64,000 nt of DNA from Amycolatopsis azurea DSM 43854 (GTDB lineage: Bacteria > Actinomycetota > Actinomycetes > Mycobacteriales > Pseudonocardiaceae). This document shows positions 35,846 to 44,899 of the stretch, in pieces (the stretch's first letter is position 1; every line of letters begins with the position of its first letter). The notes beneath the pieces were generated by a model that saw only the letters and a list, made by a program, of their open reading frames with translations, was not told where the DNA came from and searched no databases. Where the stretch lies: NCBI RefSeq assembly GCF_001995215.1, contig NZ_MUXN01000007.1, forward strand, positions 124,001-188,000, read 5' to 3'. The position numbers were made by a program, and so were the translations under genes.

Positions 35846-37195
35846 TCACCCCGCAACAGAATCTCGAGCAGGCAGAGCGGAAACCTCCAAAGAAGAGTCC
35901 CGCGAGGGTTCCCGCACCACCCAAGTCGCCACGAAGGTCAGCGCGACGCATCCCGTGACCCACCAGAAGAAGACGCTCTCGTGCCCAGCCTGCTTCAGCG
36001 CCAAAGCGATCGGTTCCGAAAGCCCGCCGAAGACAGCGGTCGCCAGTGCGTGCGGCAGTCCGACGCCGAGGGCGCGGACGTTGGTGGGGAACATTTCCGC
36101 CTTGATGATCGCCGACAAAGCCGTGTAGCCGCTGAGGAACACCAGCGCCGTGATCATGAGCAGGAAGGCAATCCACGGATTACTCGTCTTGCCCACCAGC
36201 GTCATGATCGGCACGGTCAGGAGCATGCCGCCGACGGAGAAGCCGAACATGACCGGGCGGCGGCCGAAGCGGTCGGACAGGGCGCCGGCGACGGGCTGCA
36301 TGAAAATGAACAGGAACAGGGCGGCGAAACCGATGAGTGAGGCGGTCTGTTTGGGGATTCCCGCCGTGTTCACCATGTACTTCTGGAGGTAGCTGGTGAA
36401 GGTGTAGAAAGCCACCGTCCCGCCGATGGCGAGACCGAGGACGGCGAGGACCTGGCGGCGGTGCGAGCGCACCAGGACCCGCAGACCGCCGCGGGGACGG
36501 GAACCGGTGGCCGAAGAGCGCTGGAAGTGTTCCGATTCCATCATGCTGCGGCGGAGGTACATGACCACGAGCCCGGCGATCGCGCCGAGTACGAACGGGA
36601 TCCGCCAGCCCCAGGCGTACATCTGGGCCTCGGTCAGCAGCGCCTGCATCACGATCATCACCAGCAGGGCCGCGAGCTGGCCGACGGTGATCGAGACGTA
36701 CTGGAAACTCGAGTAGAACCCGCGTCGTCCCGGAGTGGCGATCTCCGAAAGGTACGTCGCGCTCGACCCGAACTCGCCGCCGACCGAGAGGCCTTGCGCG
36801 AGCCTGGCGACCACGAGGATCACGGGCGCGAGGATGCCGATCGACGCGTAGCCGGGCGTGATCGCGATGGTCAGCGAACCGAAACTCATCAGCGTCACGG
36901 ACAGCGTCAGCGCGGCCCGCCGCCCGAACCTGTCCGCGTAGAGGCCGAGGAGCCAGCCGCCGAGCGGGCGCATCAGGAAGCCGACCGCGAACACGACGGC
37001 CGTGGACAGCAACTGCGCCGTCTGGTTTCCCTTGGGGAAGAAACTCGCCGCGAAGTAGATGCTGAACGAGGCGTAGACGAACCAGTCGTACCACTCGACC
37101 AGGTTGCCGAGGCAGCCTCGGACCACGTTCGCCACGACGCCGGGTTTCTTGTGCGGCAAGGGAAGCTCCTTCGCTCCGGGAATGCCGACCATCAT
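35846..37195 (-). CDS. MFS metabolite:proton symporter (MHS family)
   Basis: About 449 residues and 12 membrane helices. The opening GNLVEWYDWFVYASFSIYFA is characteristic of the MHS (KgtP/ShiA/ProP) branch. It has DRFGRR loops in both halves and the LAQGLSVGGEFGSS segment. MHS carriers import dicarboxylates and similar metabolites with protons, fitting the CoA-linked acid catabolism genes nearby. The ATG at 37195 is chosen; 37192 is equally possible, and 37243 would add 16 atypical residues. Confidence 0.88.
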   Translation of the reverse strand: MMVGIPGAKELPLPHKKPGVVANVVRGCLGNLVEWYDWFVYASFSIYFAASFFPKGNQTAQLLSTAVVFAVGFLMRPLGGWLLGLYADRFGRRAALTLSVTLMSFGSLTIAITPGYASIGILAPVILVVARLAQGLSVGGEFGSSATYLSEIATPGRRGFYSSFQYVSITVGQLAALLVMIVMQALLTEAQMYAWGWRIPFVLGAIAGLVVMYLRRSMMESEHFQRSSATGSRPRGGLRVLVRSHRRQVLAVLGLAIGGTVAFYTFTSYLQKYMVNTAGIPKQTASLIGFAALFLFIFMQPVAGALSDRFGRRPVMFGFSVGGMLLTVPIMTLVGKTSNPWIAFLLMITALVFLSGYTALSAIIKAEMFPTNVRALGVGLPHALATAVFGGLSEPIALALKQAGHESVFFWWVTGCVALTFVATWVVREPSRDSSLEVSALPARDSVAG

Positions 37196-37268
37196 GAGCT
37201 GTGATCCCTGCGGTTGAGAAATAGAAATCCGCGATGGACGCATACCCGGTCGGCATGGAGCCGGGGAG

Positions 37269-38051
37269 CTACCCCAGGAAGTCGCTGACCAGGTCGCTCG
37301 CCTCGGGACGGCACTCGTCGAAGTAGGCGTGCCGCGCCCCGGCGAACAGGTGCATGCGCGCGTCGGGGATCCGTTCCGTCAGCAGGGGCGCGTTCGCCGG
37401 CGGCGCCAGCAGGTCGTCGTCACCGTGGAGGACCAGGGTGGGCGCGGTGATCTCCGGAAGCACGTCCCAGGCGTCGTGGGTGTTGCTCGCGACGAGATGC
37501 CCGCGCACCGCGTGCGGCGGCATGCCGTGTGCGCCCAGCACTCGATACGGCCCTGGATGAGCGGCCCGCCAGCCAGGTGTGTACATCAGGTCCTCCAACG
37601 TCTCCCGTGCCTCCACGGAGGACCGCCGGGCCAGCGCCAGCCGCACGTCGTTCGACCGCTCGACACCGTGCGTGCCGCCCGGCGAGGTGCAGCCGAGGAC
37701 GAGCCGCCGCACCCGGCCGGGATACCGCGCGGCGACCCACTGCGCGACGCGGCCGCCCATCGAGGTGCCGTAGACGTCGGCCTCGGCGACGTCGAGCGCG
37801 TCGAGGACCGCGATCACGTCCTCCGCGAAACCTGCTGTGGAGTAAGCGGAATCGGGTGCGTCGCTGGCTCCGGTGCCGCGGTAGTCCATGGTGATCGTGC
37901 TCGGGAAGTCCCCGCGCGTACGGTCCCACCAGGTGTGGTCGTTCGCCTGCCCGGCCAGCAGCACGAGCGGCCTGCCCTCGCCCTGGCACTGGTAGGCCAG
38001 CCGGGTGCCGTCGGCGGCGACGGCGTGGCCGGTACGGGGGAGCGTGGTCAT
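37269..38051 (-). CDS. Alpha/beta hydrolase
   Basis: 260 residues. Nucleophile Ser in YGTSMGGRV, Asp in LHGDDDLLAPP and His in AGARHAYFDE complete the triad, and GQANDHTWW forms the oxyanion region. It resembles enol-lactone or ester hydrolases. AGGAGAAGA precedes the ATG, which overlaps the stop of the LysR gene by four bases, so it is read with the regulator. It may release a carboxylic acid for the adjacent CoA pathway. Confidence 0.88.
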   Translation of the reverse strand: MTTLPRTGHAVAADGTRLAYQCQGEGRPLVLLAGQANDHTWWDRTRGDFPSTITMDYRGTGASDAPDSAYSTAGFAEDVIAVLDALDVAEADVYGTSMGGRVAQWVAARYPGRVRRLVLGCTSPGGTHGVERSNDVRLALARRSSVEARETLEDLMYTPGWRAAHPGPYRVLGAHGMPPHAVRGHLVASNTHDAWDVLPEITAPTLVLHGDDDLLAPPANAPLLTERIPDARMHLFAGARHAYFDECRPEASDLVSDFLG

Positions 38052-38995
38052 TCTTCTCCTGTTCGGTCGTCCCAGAGCCGCGCCGAGGGCCATTCGCCCT
38101 CGCGCACGGTCCGGTGGATCTGCTGGACCAGCGCCCGCGCGACGGCGTCGACGGCGGGCGTCACCCGTCCGGTCCGGGGCATGCCGAGGACGACGGTGCG
38201 CCAGACCTCCGGCTCGCACACCGGAGCCGCGCCCAGCGTGCCGTCGGCGACGTCCGCCGCGATGCCGATGCCGGGCAGGATCGTCCAGCCGTGCCCGCCG
38301 AGCACCAGGCGTTTCTGCAACGTCATCGAGTTGGTCTGCACGGTGACCTCCGCCTCGGCACCCGCCTCGCGGGCGGCGCCGTCGATGAGGGTGCGCAGCG
38401 CGTGCCCCTCGGACGGCATGACCAGCGGATGCGCCGCCACCTCCGCGAACGGGACGGGCCGCGCGGGTTCCAGCCCGGCCGACGGGGGAGCGACCGCCCA
38501 CAGCCGTTCGCGGACCAGCGGGCGGACGTTGAGCGACGGCGTGCTGGTCAGGTTGTAGAGCAGGCTCAGGTCGACGTCGCCGTCGTCGATCCACCGCTGA
38601 AGATGCCCCGAGTACGCGGTGAGCAGCCGCAGTTCGATCCCCGGATGGTCTCGCAGTACGGCCGTCGTGAGCGGCGCGGCGAGCCGTTCGGCGGCGCTTT
38701 CCAGCAGGCCGACCGTGACGATCCCGGTGACCACCCCGGGTTGCGGGGCCAGCTCGGCCCTGGCCCGGTCGAGTTCGGTGAGCGCCCGGCGGGCGCGTTC
38801 GACCAGCGTCGTGCCGGCCTCGGTCGGGCGCATCCCGTGCCGGGTCCGCTCGAACAGCGGCACGCCCAGCTCCTGCTCCAGCGTGCGGATCTGCCGGGTG
38901 ACCGCGGGCTGGACCAGGTGCAGCAGCTCGGCCGCGCGGGTCACGCTGCCCACTTCGGCGACCGTCACCAACGCCTTGAGCTGCTTGAAGTCCAC
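38048..38995 (-). CDS. LysR-family regulator
   Basis: 315 residues. The winged helix (FKQLKALVTVAEVGSVTRAA and LVQPAVTRQIRTLEQELGVP) is followed by an effector domain. GTG at 38995 with AGGGGA upstream. It is divergent from the acyl-CoA dehydrogenase operon, the standard LysR arrangement for a pathway activated by its substrate. The 87-bp gap contains TCATG-N7-CATGA (39070-39086) over the dehydrogenase start. Confidence 0.9.
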   Translation of the reverse strand: MDFKQLKALVTVAEVGSVTRAAELLHLVQPAVTRQIRTLEQELGVPLFERTRHGMRPTEAGTTLVERARRALTELDRARAELAPQPGVVTGIVTVGLLESAAERLAAPLTTAVLRDHPGIELRLLTAYSGHLQRWIDDGDVDLSLLYNLTSTPSLNVRPLVRERLWAVAPPSAGLEPARPVPFAEVAAHPLVMPSEGHALRTLIDGAAREAGAEAEVTVQTNSMTLQKRLVLGGHGWTILPGIGIAADVADGTLGAAPVCEPEVWRTVVLGMPRTGRVTPAVDAVARALVQQIHRTVREGEWPSARLWDDRTGEE

Positions 38996-39069
38996 CGTCG
39001 TCCCCTGCTCATCGCGGTCCGCTATGCGACTATCACCATTCGGTATTTCACTTACCCAGTCATCATCGC

Positions 39070-39086
39070 TCATGATAATCGCATGA
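39070..39086. promoter_or_regulatory. Candidate LysR-side inverted repeat over the dehydrogenase start
   Basis: TCATG (39070-39074) and CATGA (39082-39086) flank a 7-base spacer and include the ATG at 39083. The gap around it is AT-rich compared with the rest of the window. Arms of only five bases make this weak. Confidence 0.3.
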
Positions 39087-40231
39087 CCGAGGAAGAGACC
39101 GCCATCGTCGCGCTCGTGGCCGAATTCGTGGATCGCGAGGTCCGGCCCGCCGCCCAGGAGCTCGACCACACGAACACCTACCCCGAGAAACTCATCGACC
39201 AGATGAAGGCGATGGGCGTCTTCGGGCTGGCCGTGCCCGTGCCCTGGGGCGAGACCCAGGTCTCCGCCCAGTGCTACGCGTTGGTGACCGAGGAGCTCGC
39301 GCGCGGCTGGATGAGCCTCGCCGGCGCGATGGGCGGTCACACGGTCGTCGCGAAACTCCTTGCCACATATGGCACTCAAGAGCAGAAGGACGCCTACCTG
39401 CCGAAGATGGCGACGGGCGAGATCCGCGCGACGATGGCGCTCACCGAACCCGGCGGCGGCTCGGACCTGCAAGCGCTGCGCACCACGGCACGGCGCGAGG
39501 GCGACGAGTACGTCGTCAACGGCCGCAAGACGTGGATCACCAACGCGCGCCGGTCCCAGCTGGTCGCGTTGCTGTGCAAGACCGATCCCGCCGCCGAACC
39601 CACGCACCAAGGGATCTCCGTCCTGCTGGTGGAGAAAGGGCCCGGGTTCCAGGTCTCCCGGGATCTGCCCAAACTCGGCTACAAGGGCGTCGAGAGCTGT
39701 GAGCTGTCCTTCGACGACTACCGCGCCCCGGTCACCGCGCTGCTCGGTGGCGAGGAAGGACGTGGCTTCGCCCAGATGATGCGGGGACTGGAGATCGGCC
39801 GGATCCAGGTCGCCTGCCGGGCGCTCGGCGTCGGACGCGCGGCGCTGGAGGATTCCCTGCGGTACGCCCAGGAACGGGAGAGTTTCGGCAAGCCGATCTG
39901 GCAGCATCAGTCGATCGGCAACTATCTTGCGGACATGGCGACCAAGCTCGAGGCCGCGCGGCAGCTGGTGCACCACGCGGCGCGCCGGTACGACTCGGGC
40001 GAGCGCGCGGACCTGGAGGCGGGGATGGCGAAACTGTTCGCCTCCGAGGCCGCGATGGAGATCGCGCTCGACGCGGTCCGGATCCACGGCGGCTACGGCT
40101 ACTCGACCGAGTTCGACGTCGAACGCTACTTCCGTGACGCGCCGCTGATGATCGTCGGTGAAGGCACCAACGAGATCCAGCGCGGCGTGATCGCGCGCCA
40201 GCTGGTCGAACGGCACCGCATCCCGTCCTGA
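39083..40231 (+). CDS. Acyl-CoA dehydrogenase
   Basis: 382 residues with the full family layout: helical N-terminus, MALTEPGGGSDLQALRT for FAD and substrate contact, WITNARRSQLVAL, and the catalytic Glu region MIVGEGTNEIQRGVIARQLV. It oxidises an acyl-CoA to the 2-enoyl-CoA using FAD. First gene of a four-gene operon with a CoA-transferase, a hydratase and a lyase, where a short branched dicarboxyl-CoA such as methylsuccinyl-CoA is a plausible substrate. Confidence 0.92.
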   Translation: MTEEETAIVALVAEFVDREVRPAAQELDHTNTYPEKLIDQMKAMGVFGLAVPVPWGETQVSAQCYALVTEELARGWMSLAGAMGGHTVVAKLLATYGTQEQKDAYLPKMATGEIRATMALTEPGGGSDLQALRTTARREGDEYVVNGRKTWITNARRSQLVALLCKTDPAAEPTHQGISVLLVEKGPGFQVSRDLPKLGYKGVESCELSFDDYRAPVTALLGGEEGRGFAQMMRGLEIGRIQVACRALGVGRAALEDSLRYAQERESFGKPIWQHQSIGNYLADMATKLEAARQLVHHAARRYDSGERADLEAGMAKLFASEAAMEIALDAVRIHGGYGYSTEFDVERYFRDAPLMIVGEGTNEIQRGVIARQLVERHRIPS

Positions 40232-40248
40232 ACAGCGAGGAAGGCAGC

Positions 40249-41403
40249 ATGGGCCACCCACTCGAGGGAATCACCGTCGTCGCGCTGGAACAGGCCGTCG
40301 CCGCGCCGTTCGCGTCACGTCAGCTCGCCGACCTCGGCGCGCGGGTCATCAAGATCGAACGCCGTGGCGTCGGCGACTTCGCCCGCGACTACGACCGGAC
40401 CGTCCACGGGCAGTCGAGCTACTTCGTCTGGCTCAACCGAGGCAAGGAAAGCGTCGAACTCGACATCAAGGATCCGGCCGATCGGGCGCTGCTCGGCGTG
40501 ATGATCGACCGGGCCGACGTGTTCGTGCAGAACCTCGTACCCGGGGCGGTGGAACGGCTCGGACTCGACGCCGAGACCCTGCGCGCGAAGCGCCCGGAAC
40601 TGATCCACTGTTCGATCTCGGGCTATGGCCCCGAAGGTCCGTATCGGACGAAGAAGGCCTACGACCTGCTCGTTCAGTGCGAGACCGGGCTTGTGATGTC
40701 CACCGGGACCCCGGAAACCCCGGCGAAGGCGGGGATCTCGATCGCCGACATCGCCACCGGGATGTACGCCTACACCGGCATCCTCACCGCGCTGTACGAC
40801 CGCGAACGCACGGGTGAGGGCGCGAGCCTGCACGTCGCGATGATCGACTCGCTCGGCGAGTGGATGAGCCAGCCCGCCTATTTCTCCCGCTACGGCCAGG
40901 AACCGCCGAGGCGCACGGCCGCGGCACATCCGTCGATCTCGCCGTACGGGCCGTACAGCACCGGTGACGACAAGGTCTTCCTGAGTGTCCAAAGTGAACG
41001 GGAGTGGATCGTGCTCTGCCGGGACGTGCTGGGGCGCGAAGAACTTGTCGAAGATCCGCGCTTCCGGACCAACGACGACCGCGTCGACAACGACGACGAA
41101 CTCACCGCGATCCTGGAGGAGACCTTCAACGGCCTGACCGCCGACGAGGTCGGGGACCTGCTTGAGCGCGCCGGGATCGCCAACGCCCGGCTGCGGACGC
41201 CCGAGCAGTTCACCCGGCATCCGCAGCTGGCCGCGCGGAACCGGTGGCGCGCGGTGGAAACCCCGGCCGGCGCGCTGGAGGCGCTGTTGCCCCCGGTCGA
41301 GGTGGTGGGCAGGGAACCGGTCATGGGGCCGGTCCCCGCGCTGGGGGCGCACAACGAGTCGATCCGGGCCGAGTTCGGTCCCGGCGAGGAGGTCCGGCCG
41401 TGA
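40249..41403 (+). CDS. Class III CoA-transferase (CaiB/BaiF family)
   Basis: 384 residues. The start LEGITVVALEQAVAAPFASR, then LADLGARVIKIERRGVGDFA, is diagnostic. The catalytic Asp lies in KKAYDLLVQCETGLV, and GTPETPAKAGISIADIATGM follows. It moves CoA from a donor to a carboxylic acid. Adjacent hydratase and citramalyl-type lyase genes suggest itaconate, mesaconate or methylsuccinate as acceptor. GTGA overlap with the next gene. Confidence 0.92.
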   Translation: MGHPLEGITVVALEQAVAAPFASRQLADLGARVIKIERRGVGDFARDYDRTVHGQSSYFVWLNRGKESVELDIKDPADRALLGVMIDRADVFVQNLVPGAVERLGLDAETLRAKRPELIHCSISGYGPEGPYRTKKAYDLLVQCETGLVMSTGTPETPAKAGISIADIATGMYAYTGILTALYDRERTGEGASLHVAMIDSLGEWMSQPAYFSRYGQEPPRRTAAAHPSISPYGPYSTGDDKVFLSVQSEREWIVLCRDVLGREELVEDPRFRTNDDRVDNDDELTAILEETFNGLTADEVGDLLERAGIANARLRTPEQFTRHPQLAARNRWRAVETPAGALEALLPPVEVVGREPVMGPVPALGAHNESIRAEFGPGEEVRP

Positions 41404-42200
41404 AGGAAGTAGCCGAGGTCTTGCAGCCCGGCCCGGCGGAAGCGCTGAGTTCGCTGCTCGACGTCGAGATGCCGGACGTGGACCGCGACGGCCTGCCCCT
41501 GCTGTGGCACTGGTTCTACCTGCTCGACCGGCCCGCGCAGGCCGATCTGGGGCCGGACGGGCATCCGATCCGCGCCACCATCCCCGCGCCTCCGGAACCC
41601 GGACGACGTCGCATGTGGGCGGGCGGCCGGGTCCGGACGCTCGCGCCGCTGCGATGCGGCCTGCCCGCCGTCCGGCGCACGGAAGTGCTTTCCGTGCAAG
41701 AGAAACAGGGTCGCACGGGACGGCTGACCTTCGTCACCACCGGACACAAGATCATCCAGGACGGCCGGGTCGTGGTCGACGAGGAACAGGACATCGTCTA
41801 CCGCGACGCCGCTTCGGAGCAAGCCAAGGCGGCCACCGAAGAGCCTGAGGTGCCGGTGGCCGACGGCGAATGGGCGATCGACATCTCGCCGACGCTGCTG
41901 TTCCGCTTCTCGGCGCTGACCTACAACGCGCACCGCATCCACTACGACCGCGACTACGCGCGCGACGTCGAGAGCTATCCGGGGCTGCTCACCCACGGCC
42001 CGTTGCAGGCGCTCGCGATGGCCGAGGCCGCGAGGCGGCAAGGGATCGGTGGGGAACTCGCCTTCGACTACCGCCTGGTCTCGCCGTTGTTCGACCATCA
42101 AGGCCTGATCGTCCGGGCCGAAGCCGGAGCGGACGAGACCGCCACCGCCGTCCGTGATCGCCACGGACGGCGGACGGCGACCGGAACGGTGCGCCGATGA
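41400..42200 (+). CDS. FAS1-like/MaoC hydratase, probable mesaconyl- or itaconyl-CoA hydratase
   Basis: 266 residues in two hot-dog folds. The first is degenerate (LPLLWHWFYLLDRPAQADLG). The second holds the hydratase-2 residues in FSALTYNAHRIHYDRDYARD with LTHGPLQALAMAE. This pattern is typical of mesaconyl-C4-CoA hydratase and itaconyl-CoA hydratase (RipB/Ich). GTG start, overlapping both neighbours by four bases. Confidence 0.85.
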   Translation: MKEVAEVLQPGPAEALSSLLDVEMPDVDRDGLPLLWHWFYLLDRPAQADLGPDGHPIRATIPAPPEPGRRRMWAGGRVRTLAPLRCGLPAVRRTEVLSVQEKQGRTGRLTFVTTGHKIIQDGRVVVDEEQDIVYRDAASEQAKAATEEPEVPVADGEWAIDISPTLLFRFSALTYNAHRIHYDRDYARDVESYPGLLTHGPLQALAMAEAARRQGIGGELAFDYRLVSPLFDHQGLIVRAEAGADETATAVRDRHGRRTATGTVRR

Positions 42201-43018
42201 GTGCTCTTCTCGCCTCCGCGAAGACCTTCCTGTTCGTGCCCGGCCACCGGCCGGACCGGTTCGCCAAGGCCGCGGCCAGTGGTGCCGACGTCGTGATCCT
42301 CGACCTGGAAGACGCTGTCGCGCCCGAACAGAAGGAGACAGCGCGCGAAAATGTCCGGGCGTGGCTGGCGGAAGGCCACCGGGCGGTCGTCCGCGTCAAC
42401 GCCGCCGGAACCCCTTGGTACGACGAGGATGTCGCGAGCGTCGGAGACGCGCTCGCGGTGATGGTGCCCAAGGCCGAAGACCGCGCCGAGCTCGACGCCC
42501 TCGCCGGACGGCTGCCCGGCGTCCCGCTCCTGCCGCTGGTGGAGACGGCGGCCGGGATCGCGGGCGCGGTGGCCGTCTGCGGAGCGGACGGGGTGGTGCG
42601 CCCCGCCTTCGGCAGCGTCGACCTGGCCACCCAGCTCGGCGTCGACCATCGATCGCACGAAGCGTTGCGGTACGCGCGTTCCGCGCTGGTCGTCGCCGCA
42701 GCGGCCGCGGGCAGGGCTGCTCCGATCGACGGGGTGACCACGGCGCTCGGCGACGAGGCCGCGCTGAAGGCGGACCTCGCTCACGCGAAGAGCTTGGGGT
42801 TCACCGGAAAGCTCTGTGTCCATCCCCGGCAGGTGGCCGTCGCCGCCCGGGAACTGGCGCCGTCGGAAAGCGAAATCGAGTGGGCGAGAGGAGTGGCCGC
42901 GCTCGTGGGCGATGGTTCGGTGGCCGTGGCGGACGGACAGATGGTGGACAGGCCGGTCGAACTGCGCGCCAGGGCCATCCTGGACCGTGCGCGTCAGCCA
43001 TTTCGACCAGCCGGATGA
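42197..43018 (+). CDS. CoA-ester lyase (citrate lyase beta-like), probable citramalyl-CoA lyase
   Basis: 273 residues of the HpcH/HpaI-CitE family. It has FVPGHRPDRFAKA, DVVILDLEDAV for Mg and substrate binding, PLVETAAGI, FGSVDLATQLGV and GKLCVHPRQV. It would split an (S)-malyl/citramalyl-type CoA ester to pyruvate or glyoxylate plus acyl-CoA. Last gene of the operon, completing a transferase-hydratase-lyase route. Confidence 0.88.
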   Translation: MSALLASAKTFLFVPGHRPDRFAKAAASGADVVILDLEDAVAPEQKETARENVRAWLAEGHRAVVRVNAAGTPWYDEDVASVGDALAVMVPKAEDRAELDALAGRLPGVPLLPLVETAAGIAGAVAVCGADGVVRPAFGSVDLATQLGVDHRSHEALRYARSALVVAAAAAGRAAPIDGVTTALGDEAALKADLAHAKSLGFTGKLCVHPRQVAVAARELAPSESEIEWARGVAALVGDGSVAVADGQMVDRPVELRARAILDRARQPFRPAG

Positions 43019-43110
43019 ACCCGACTCGACCTGGTGATGCCCGCCGACTGGCAGTACCGTTCCGACGGGCGACTTTTCGTTACGGGTGAACGGAAAGGAG
43101 ATGTGGTCTC

Positions 43111-44064
43111 ATGCACGAACCCGTGGTGACGGAGTTCTCGACCACCGATCCGGAGCAGGCTCGGGCCCTGATCGCCGAGGCCTACCGCGACAACCGGCTG
43201 CGAGTGCGGGGCAGCGTCGAAAACTATCGTTTCGAGCACGACCGCTGCGATCTCGGAGACGTGCATTTCGACTTCCTGCACAACACGCTGACCACGGAGG
43301 TCGTCGTCCAGCCGCTGGGCAGGATGGTGCTGCTGCGAGTGCTGGACGGCGTGCTGGAGATCGACGACGGTCTCAGCGACCGCCGGTTCGGGCCCGGCGA
43401 CGTGTTCGCGGGCCCGCATCCCGGTCACGACTACCGGACCGGCCTGCACCGTGCGCGTCTGCAGGTCACCGGTATCGATCTGGCCCTGTTCACCGGGGTC
43501 GACCCGGCGCAGGACGGCGGGGCGATCGAGCGGCTGAGTTATGAGCCGGTGAGCATCGTGAAGGCGCAACGATGGCGCAGGACGGTCGAGTACGTCACCG
43601 GTCTGTTCTCCGAGCCGGGGGTGGAGAACGGTCCGCTGGTGCTGGGCGCGGCGGGGCGGCTGATGGCCGCCGTGGCCCTGGACACCTTCATCGCGGGCGA
43701 GGGCGAGGAGCGTCCGTGTGACCGCAGGGACGCCGTCCCGGACACCGTGCGCCGCGGGATCGCTTTCCTGGAGGCCAATCCGGATCTCGACCTCGGTGTC
43801 GCGGACGTCGCCCGTGCCTGCCGGGTCTCGGTGCGCGCCCTGCAACTGGCGTTCCGGCGGCATCTGGACACCACCCCGATGGCCTACCTGCGCCGGGTCC
43901 GGCTGGACCGGGCCCGTGCGGAACTCCGCGACGCCGAACCCGGTGCGGCCGGGACGATCACCCGTGTCGCCGCGAAATGGGGATTCCTGGACGGCAGCCG
44001 GTTCAGCGCCCACTATCGCGCCGCTTTCGGTGAGTCGCCCAGTCAGACCCTGCGCAGATCCTGA
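43111..44064 (+). CDS. AraC-family regulator
   Basis: 317 residues. A cupin-like sensor half (about 40-180) is followed by two helix-turn-helices: LGVADVARACRVSVRALQLAFRRHLDTTP and ITRVAAKWGFLDGSRFSAHYRAAFGESP. AAAGGAG lies about ten bases before the ATG. Its target is unknown; it stands between the C5-acid operon and the TetR/patatin cluster. Confidence 0.9.
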   Translation: MHEPVVTEFSTTDPEQARALIAEAYRDNRLRVRGSVENYRFEHDRCDLGDVHFDFLHNTLTTEVVVQPLGRMVLLRVLDGVLEIDDGLSDRRFGPGDVFAGPHPGHDYRTGLHRARLQVTGIDLALFTGVDPAQDGGAIERLSYEPVSIVKAQRWRRTVEYVTGLFSEPGVENGPLVLGAAGRLMAAVALDTFIAGEGEERPCDRRDAVPDTVRRGIAFLEANPDLDLGVADVARACRVSVRALQLAFRRHLDTTPMAYLRRVRLDRARAELRDAEPGAAGTITRVAAKWGFLDGSRFSAHYRAAFGESPSQTLRRS

Positions 44065-44185
44065 CGTTCGTTTCGCGCCGGTCTCGTTATGCGTTTTCGC
44101 CGCTAGACCCGCGCATCTGGAGCCTGTTTCATGGACCTGTCCACCAGCACGGCCCGGACCCCGTCGGCTGGTGCGTCTTACACCG

Positions 44186-44201
44186 GACCGGCCGGCCGGT
44201 C
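44186..44201. terminator. GC palindrome between convergent AraC and TetR genes
   Basis: GACCGGCCGGCCGGTC is a perfect 16-bp palindrome two bases before the TetR stop. It could end transcription from both sides. No loop bases and no T-run, so confidence is low. Confidence 0.35.
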
Positions 44202-44202
44202 T

Positions 44203-44835
44203 CTAGCGAGGCGCCGCGATGCCGTCGTACATGACGCGACGGACCGCTCGGCTCATCGCCGCCTGCCGTTCCGGTGACGGATCGCGCAGTTCGGCGAGTA
44301 TGGACGCGAGGATCATCCCGTTGATCGCGCGCGCGGTGGCGTCCACGTCCAGGTCCTCGTGCAGATACCCGAGGCGGACGCCGTGGTGCAGGTAGCCCGC
44401 GGTCAGCTCGGCGGCGGTCTCGTAAAAATCCAGTACCCGTTCCCGCATCTCGGCGTCGATGCCCGCCGCTTCGAGCAGGAGGAACCGGGCCATCCGCGGG
44501 TCGCCGCCGAAGATCCGGGCGAGCGCGTCGCCGATCCGGGCGCTCTGCCTGCGGTATTCGGCCAGGCTGTTGACCGCGTCCGGCGCGTTGTCCGCGGCCA
44601 GCGCGGCGACCACCTTCTCGACCAGGTCCGTGATCACGTGGTCGACGATGTCCCGCTTGTTCTGGAAGTACCGGTAGAAGGTGCCGTGCCCGATGCCCAG
44701 CCGCGCGGCGATGTCGGCGATACCGGTCGTGTGGTAACCGCGTTCGGCGAAGCAGTCGAACGCGGTCTCCACGATCTCGCGCCGTAGTTCCTGCTTCTTC
44801 CGTGCGGCCCTGCTGACCGGGGTCTCCGTCGTCAT
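44203..44835 (-). CDS. TetR-family regulator of the patatin-SDR-monooxygenase operon
   Basis: 210 residues. Helix-turn-helix TTGIADIAARLGIGHGTFYRYFQNKRDIVDHV, with a C-terminal domain like those of lipid- and steroid-responsive TetR proteins. It is divergent from the patatin gene, 48 bp away, where an 18-base direct repeat overlaps the patatin start codon. Confidence 0.9.
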   Translation of the reverse strand: MTTETPVSRAARKKQELRREIVETAFDCFAERGYHTTGIADIAARLGIGHGTFYRYFQNKRDIVDHVITDLVEKVVAALAADNAPDAVNSLAEYRRQSARIGDALARIFGGDPRMARFLLLEAAGIDAEMRERVLDFYETAAELTAGYLHHGVRLGYLHEDLDVDATARAINGMILASILAELRDPSPERQAAMSRAVRRVMYDGIAAPR

Positions 44836-44862
44836 CCCGCCAGCTTATTGCCCAGCGCGTTC

Positions 44863-44899
44863 AAATGACATACCGTTCCGGAAATGACACGTCATTCCG
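44863..44899. promoter_or_regulatory. Double TetR operator overlapping the patatin start
   Basis: AAATGACA-N5-TTCCG occurs at 44863-44880 and 44882-44899 (19-bp step). The second copy contains the palindrome AATGAC-AC-GTCATT (44883-44896), which includes the ATG at 44884. Confidence 0.65.
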
